The translations under genes were made by a program, and so were the position numbers. A stretch of DNA of 9,373 nucleotides, taken from contig CAUSFO010000067.1 in assembly GCA_963530895.1 (NCBI GenBank), positions 1 through 9,373 on the forward strand, written 5' to 3'. Shown piece after piece: positions 6,747 to 9,373 of this stretch (its first letter is position 1; every line of letters starts with the position of its first letter). The notes under the pieces are model-generated. The model had not been told where the DNA came from. It searched no databases and saw only the letters and a program-made list of their open reading frames with translations. The DNA is from JABCPE02 sp963530895. Lineage in GTDB: Bacteria; Bacteroidota; Bacteroidia; Flavobacteriales; Weeksellaceae.

Positions 6747-7559
6747 ATGAGTTTACAACAAAAAATAGAAGAAGCTTGGGAAAATAGAGAATTGTTAAAA
6801 CAAGCTGATTATCAGAAGGCTGTTCGCTCTGTAATCCGTGAACTAGATTTAGGGAAAATAAGAGTAGCAGAGCCTGTTTCTGATGGGTGGCAGGTGAATG
6901 AATGGGTGAAAAAAGCAGTGGTTATGTATTTCCCTATCCAGCAGATGAAAACCATAGAGGTAGGACCTTTTGAGTTTCATGATAAAATTCCATTAAAGAA
7001 AAACTATGCAGAGAAGGGGGTTCGTGTTGTTCCTCATGCAGTGGCAAGAGAGGGTGCATTTATCGCTTCGGGGGCTATTTTGATGCCTTCTTATGTGAAT
7101 ATTGGAGCGTATGTAGACAGCGGAACTATGGTGGATACATGGGCTACAGTAGGTAGTTGTGCGCAAATAGGTAAAAATGTGCATCTAAGCGGTGGAGTAG
7201 GTATTGGTGGGGTTTTAGAACCGTTACAGGCTGCTCCTGTGATTATAGAAGATGATGTTTTTGTGGGGTCTAGATGTATAGTAGTAGAGGGTGTTCGTGT
7301 GAAAAAAGAAGCAGTTTTGGGAGCAAATGTAGTTCTTACAGCATCTACTAAAATTATAGATGTGACAGGAAATGAACCTGTGGAGCTAAAAGGCAGAGTT
7401 CCAGCTCGTTCGGTAGTGATACCAGGGAGCTACACTAAGAAATTCCCAGCTGGAGAATATCAGGTGCCATGTGCTCTAATTATCGGTAAGAGAAAGGAAT
7501 CTACAGATAAGAAAACCTCTCTGAATGATGCTCTTAGAGAAAATAATGTTTCTGTATAA
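6747..7559 (+). CDS. dapD: 2,3,4,5-tetrahydropyridine-2,6-dicarboxylate N-succinyltransferase
   Basis: DapD transfers a succinyl group from succinyl-CoA to tetrahydrodipicolinate in the succinylase branch of the diaminopimelate/lysine pathway, in the cytoplasm. At 270 residues it is close to the E. coli enzyme (about 274). Residues 1-95 form the helical N-terminal domain. Residues 100-205 form a left-handed beta-helix of hexapeptide repeats with the highly conserved DapD core: MVDTWATVGSCAQIG (128-142), LSGGVGIGGVLEPLQA (147-162) and IIEDDVFVGSRC (166-177). The C-terminal part, PGSYTKKFPAGEYQVPCALI, is also typical. The MSLQQKIEEAW N-terminus matches the family start. It lies 45 nt after the NlpC/P60 lipoprotein gene and is closed by a strong terminator. 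Its product feeds both lysine and the diaminopimelate of peptidoglycan, the residue next to the bond that NlpC/P60 enzymes cleave. Confidence 0.97.
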   Translation: MSLQQKIEEAWENRELLKQADYQKAVRSVIRELDLGKIRVAEPVSDGWQVNEWVKKAVVMYFPIQQMKTIEVGPFEFHDKIPLKKNYAEKGVRVVPHAVAREGAFIASGAILMPSYVNIGAYVDSGTMVDTWATVGSCAQIGKNVHLSGGVGIGGVLEPLQAAPVIIEDDVFVGSRCIVVEGVRVKKEAVLGANVVLTASTKIIDVTGNEPVELKGRVPARSVVIPGSYTKKFPAGEYQVPCALIIGKRKESTDKKTSLNDALRENNVSV

Positions 7560-7566
7560 TATATTT

Positions 7567-7593
7567 AAAGCGCTCTAATTAGGGCGCTTTTTT
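7567..7593 (+). terminator. Rho-independent terminator of dapD
   Basis: A 10-bp stem, AAAGCGCTCT (7567-7576) with AGGGCGCTTT (7581-7590), has an AATT loop and includes one G-U wobble in the rightward RNA. A run of T's extends to 7593. It sits a few bases after the dapD stop codon and only 18 nt before the next start codon, leaving no room for a full promoter between them. Confidence 0.88.
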
Positions 7594-7611
7594 GCTAAAA
7601 ATAGGGAGAAC

Positions 7612-7893
7612 ATGGAAGAGCTGAAAAATTGGATAAAAGAAAATCCTTTAGCGTTTGGGGGAGTGCTTTCGCTTATGTCTTTTGTCTTTGGGGTTTGTTT
7701 GGTTTTGGGAGCAGTAAAGGATTGGGACTGGCTGTATGAACCTGATGAACATTATCAAAACAACTGGACTATGGGGCAGATAAGCCGCTATATGGGGAGG
7801 GATACAGCTCGTTTTATAGGATTTTTAGGCGGAGTGTTTTTTATGGGAATAGGGCTGTATTTTATGTATCAAATTTACAGTGAATGGAAGTGA
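7612..7893 (+). CDS. Small two-TM protein, probable Imm17-family immunity protein
   Basis: The 93-residue product has two hydrophobic segments (about 12-35 and 66-88) joined by a polar loop. The loop carries DWDWLYEP (37-44) and YMGRDTARFIGFLG (60-73). A WDWL motif after the first helix and a GRxTAR motif before the second fit my recollection of the Imm17 family, predicted immunity proteins of polymorphic toxin systems that sit in the inner membrane; I could not check this with a profile. If correct, it protects the cell from a toxin acting at or in the membrane (inference). No toxin gene is adjacent. AGGGAG lies 3 nt before the ATG, a Shine-Dalgarno-like stretch unusual in this window but closely spaced. 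The gene starts 18 nt after the dapD terminator with no clear promoter, so it may depend on read-through. A plain small membrane protein of unknown role is the alternative. Confidence 0.6.
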   Translation: MEELKNWIKENPLAFGGVLSLMSFVFGVCLVLGAVKDWDWLYEPDEHYQNNWTMGQISRYMGRDTARFIGFLGGVFFMGIGLYFMYQIYSEWK

Positions 7894-7908
7894 AAATTAT
7901 GTGTAAAA

Positions 7909-7937
7909 TAGATTTTTAGATTTAAAATAATAGATTT
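7909..7937 (+). repeat. Three TAGATTT repeats immediately before a start codon
   Basis: TAGATTT occurs at 7909-7915, 7917-7923 and 7931-7937, the last copy touching the ATG at 7938. The copies have the same orientation and fill most of the 44-nt spacer. They could be a regulatory or translational leader element, or chance in AT-rich DNA. Confidence 0.35.
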
Positions 7938-8681
7938 ATGGAAATGAAAGAACAAATTAGTATGAAACAATCGTTGTATAAGGCATTGAAGCCTCTTTAT
8001 ACAGAACTTCTTGAGCAATTGTCAGAGGAAGATAAGTCGATAACAAGTCCTTTCTGTGTACAATGGGGAAAGAATTTTCCCACAACTCTGTTTAGTGGCT
8101 TGCTTTTCGTAGGGAGAGCTACAAATGGTTATGGCACAGATGCTACTAAAAGTGTGGATGTCCTGTTTGATGGAGAAGGAGATTCGTTAGGATTTGCAAG
8201 ACCTAATCAAATGAGTTGGTTAGCAACATCCACTACTAATAATAATTATAATTGGCGACAATCTCCTTTTTGGAGACTAATATCTAAGGTTTCACAGGAT
8301 TATACAGAAGGAGAGTGGTTTAATGGAATTGCTTGGAGTAATTTATGTAAAATAGCACCCTCAGAAGCTGGAAATCCTTCTGATAGTTTATATGATGCAC
8401 AGCTTTCTGCTTGCCAAAAGATACTAAAAAGCGAGATTAAAATACTCTCTCCAAAGTTTGTTATTTTACTTACTGGAGATAGTTGGGCAAAAGATTTTTT
8501 ATCTTATCTTGATGATAAAAAAACATGTTCTCCTATTGATAAAGTGGAATGGGGGAATAATTATACCATGGAAATATATCTTATAAATGAAGTCTATTTT
8601 TTGCGGACAGAGCATCCACAAGGAAAACCAGAACAGAGCCATATAGAAGGGATTAAGTCAATTATTGAAAAATATAAGTAA
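7938..8681 (+). CDS. Hypothetical protein with faint uracil-DNA-glycosylase-like pattern
   Basis: I do not recognise this 247-residue protein with certainty. It has no signal peptide or membrane segment, so it should be cytoplasmic. The order of motifs recalls the uracil-DNA glycosylase superfamily: a hydrophobic strand running into a glycine-rich turn, LLFVGRATNG (55-64), where UDGs have their water-activating loop; a strand and loop ending AWSNLCKIAP (132-141); a helix with SACQKIL, then SPKFVILLTGDSW (171-183); and near the end RTEHPQG (223-229), where UDGs have HPS. The Asp or Glu expected in the first loop is not evident, so glycosylase activity is doubtful, and it may be a binding-only or re-purposed fold. 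In-frame ATGs at 7944 and 7962 are alternative starts; KQSLYKALK after the latter begins the first helix. It lies 44 nt after the Imm17-like gene in an accessory-looking segment. No domain can be assigned firmly. Confidence 0.75.
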   Translation: MEMKEQISMKQSLYKALKPLYTELLEQLSEEDKSITSPFCVQWGKNFPTTLFSGLLFVGRATNGYGTDATKSVDVLFDGEGDSLGFARPNQMSWLATSTTNNNYNWRQSPFWRLISKVSQDYTEGEWFNGIAWSNLCKIAPSEAGNPSDSLYDAQLSACQKILKSEIKILSPKFVILLTGDSWAKDFLSYLDDKKTCSPIDKVEWGNNYTMEIYLINEVYFLRTEHPQGKPEQSHIEGIKSIIEKYK

Positions 8682-8706
8682 CAAAGAATTAAATAGATGC
8701 CTTCAA

Positions 8707-8735
8707 ATTGTATGCAGTAGTTTTTTATAATTTTG
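8707..8735 (+). promoter_or_regulatory. Candidate Bacteroidota promoter in the gap before the SUKH gene
   Basis: ATTG (8707-8710) is followed after 17 nt by TAATTTTG (8728-8735), a match to TAnnTTTG. If used, the leader to the SUKH start codon at 8955 would be over 200 nt. Another TAnnTTTG match, TATCTTTG at 8788-8795, lacks a -33 element at a normal distance. Such matches are expected by chance in this AT-rich gap. Confidence 0.3.
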
Positions 8736-8866
8736 TAGTTTTAGGAAGACAAGGTTTGAAGTATTTATATAGTTCTGAAAAAATAAATATCTTTGATTTA
8801 GAGAATGATTTTTCACAAATAGCTACTATTTAAAAATAATAAAAATATTGTAACCAATGGATTGAA

Positions 8867-8880
8867 ACTATTATAATAGT
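8867..8880. repeat. Perfect 14-bp palindrome ACTATTATAATAGT
   Basis: This is a perfect palindrome about 75 nt upstream of the SUKH start codon, in the non-coding gap. It could be an operator, or simply AT-rich coincidence. It has no loop, so it is not a good terminator. Confidence 0.3.
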
Positions 8881-8954
8881 AAAAATACAATCGTTGCAAG
8901 AGAGATATTGAATAATAATAAGTTGATGTATTACAGATAATCTAAAAATCCCTT

Positions 8955-9373
8955 ATGCAGATAGAAGAAATCAAAAAGAAATTGCAGATACTTTTGGAAT
9001 TTCCTCAGCTAAAAAAACACAGAGAAGTGTATATAAATCCTGTGCTGAAAGAAGAAAAAGTAGTCCAAATAGAGAAAGAAAATCATATCACTCTCCCTGC
9101 TGATTACCGCACCTTCATTACCCAAATCGCTAATGGTTGTGTGGGTCCCGATTACGGACTGCGTTCCCTTAAAGAAGCAACGGAAGATCTGATGTGGAAA
9201 AACCGCACTATTGACCTCTCTACGCCTTTCCCTTACACTGAAGCTTGGAATGAAGAGGAATGGCTGAATAGTATTGATTGGGATGGTGGTGAGCGGCCTA
9301 CGCCAGAGCAGGTGGAAGCCTATATGGATACAAAGCGCATCAGCGGTTGCTTGCAAATATGCCATATAGGGCA
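8955..9373 (+). CDS. SMI1/KNR4 (SUKH) family protein, C-terminus cut off by window edge
   Basis: The first ATG after an in-frame TAA (8943-8945) opens a frame of 139 codons to the window edge. SUKH features are visible: an N-terminal helix, ITLPADYRTFITQIANG (45-61), which is the family's LPxxYxxF...NG core, then GPDYGLRSLKEA (64-75), PFPYTEAWNEEEW (91-103), and GCLQICHIG at the end, matching the family's strand before the conserved late glycine region. SUKH proteins are widespread immunity proteins of polymorphic toxin and contact-dependent inhibition systems, though some have other roles, so function here is inferred from family and from the Imm17-like neighbour. Codons such as CGC, ACC, CTC and CCC are frequent here and rare in the other genes, a sign of a different origin or recent transfer. 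No Shine-Dalgarno sequence is seen. Its partner toxin, if any, would be outside the window. Confidence 0.85.
   Translation, partial: MQIEEIKKKLQILLEFPQLKKHREVYINPVLKEEKVVQIEKENHITLPADYRTFITQIANGCVGPDYGLRSLKEATEDLMWKNRTIDLSTPFPYTEAWNEEEWLNSIDWDGGERPTPEQVEAYMDTKRISGCLQICHIG

Larger units (their letters stand above)
8682..8954. other. AT-rich gap with possible decayed coding fragments
   Basis: No convincing gene is present in these 273 bases. In the rightward direction a 46-codon open stretch without ATG runs from 8693 to its stop at 8831-8833. It reads protein-like near its end (LGRQGLKYLYSSEKI, then FDLENDF), and a second stretch ending near 8938 contains VAREILNNNKLMYYR. These may be remnants of a lost gene, but random AT-rich sequence is not excluded. 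The gap separates the AT-rich 247-residue gene from the more GC-rich SUKH gene, so a junction may lie within it. No transposase or terminal repeat is seen. Confidence 0.35.

Noticed and set aside
6993..7184. Leftward open frame of 63 codons
   Set aside because: It is antisense to the conserved hexapeptide core of dapD.
7966..8898. Shared 10-mer ACAATCGTTG at about 7966 and 8888 as a duplicated gene start
   Set aside because: Similarity does not extend beyond the 10 bases in a meaningful way, so chance is the simpler explanation.
9009..9365. Leftward open frame of 118 codons
   Set aside because: It is the antisense shadow of the SUKH gene, whose rightward translation carries clear family motifs.

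Overview
The window looks like a chromosomal stretch from a low-GC member of the Bacteroidota, most likely a flavobacterium of the Weeksellaceae/Chryseobacterium-Riemerella type. The reasons are a short primary sigma factor with no region 1.1, promoter-like TAnnTTTG boxes, almost no Shine-Dalgarno sequences, a DUF4369/TlpA-type lipoprotein, a pRiA4b ORF-3-like protein with an acidic tail, and very AT-rich spacers. The genus is an inference; no rRNA is present to settle it.

The left part (1-5982) is transcribed leftward. Read in that direction it starts with the primary sigma factor RpoD (5116-5982), closed by a strong hairpin terminator. A separate unit follows: a pRiA4b-like acidic protein and a thioredoxin-fold lipoprotein that has lost its CXXC cysteines (2874-4951), closed by a second hairpin. 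Only about 20 nt after that hairpin begins an LTA-synthase-like membrane phosphotransferase (765-2801). It is followed after 24 nt by the 23S rRNA methyltransferase RlmD (1-740, cut off by the window edge).

The right part (6138-9373) is transcribed rightward, and 155 bp separate it from the divergent rpoD. A good Bacteroidota promoter drives an NlpC/P60 lipoprotein peptidase (6138-6701), followed closely by dapD (6747-7559). The two fit together: DapD makes a diaminopimelate precursor, and NlpC/P60 enzymes cut peptide bonds next to diaminopimelate in peptidoglycan. A strong terminator closes this housekeeping block.

The segment after the dapD terminator (7612-9373) looks accessory. It holds a two-TM protein resembling the Imm17 immunity family, an unrecognised 247-residue protein with a faint uracil-DNA-glycosylase-like pattern, about 270 bp of AT-rich sequence that may contain decayed coding fragments, and the first 139 codons of a SMI1/KNR4 (SUKH) protein whose codon use is visibly more GC-rich than its neighbours. 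Imm17 and SUKH proteins are both known as immunity proteins of polymorphic toxin systems, so this is most likely the start of an immunity-gene or toxin island. No toxin gene is visible inside the window. I see no rRNA, tRNA, CRISPR array, transposase or complete insertion sequence.
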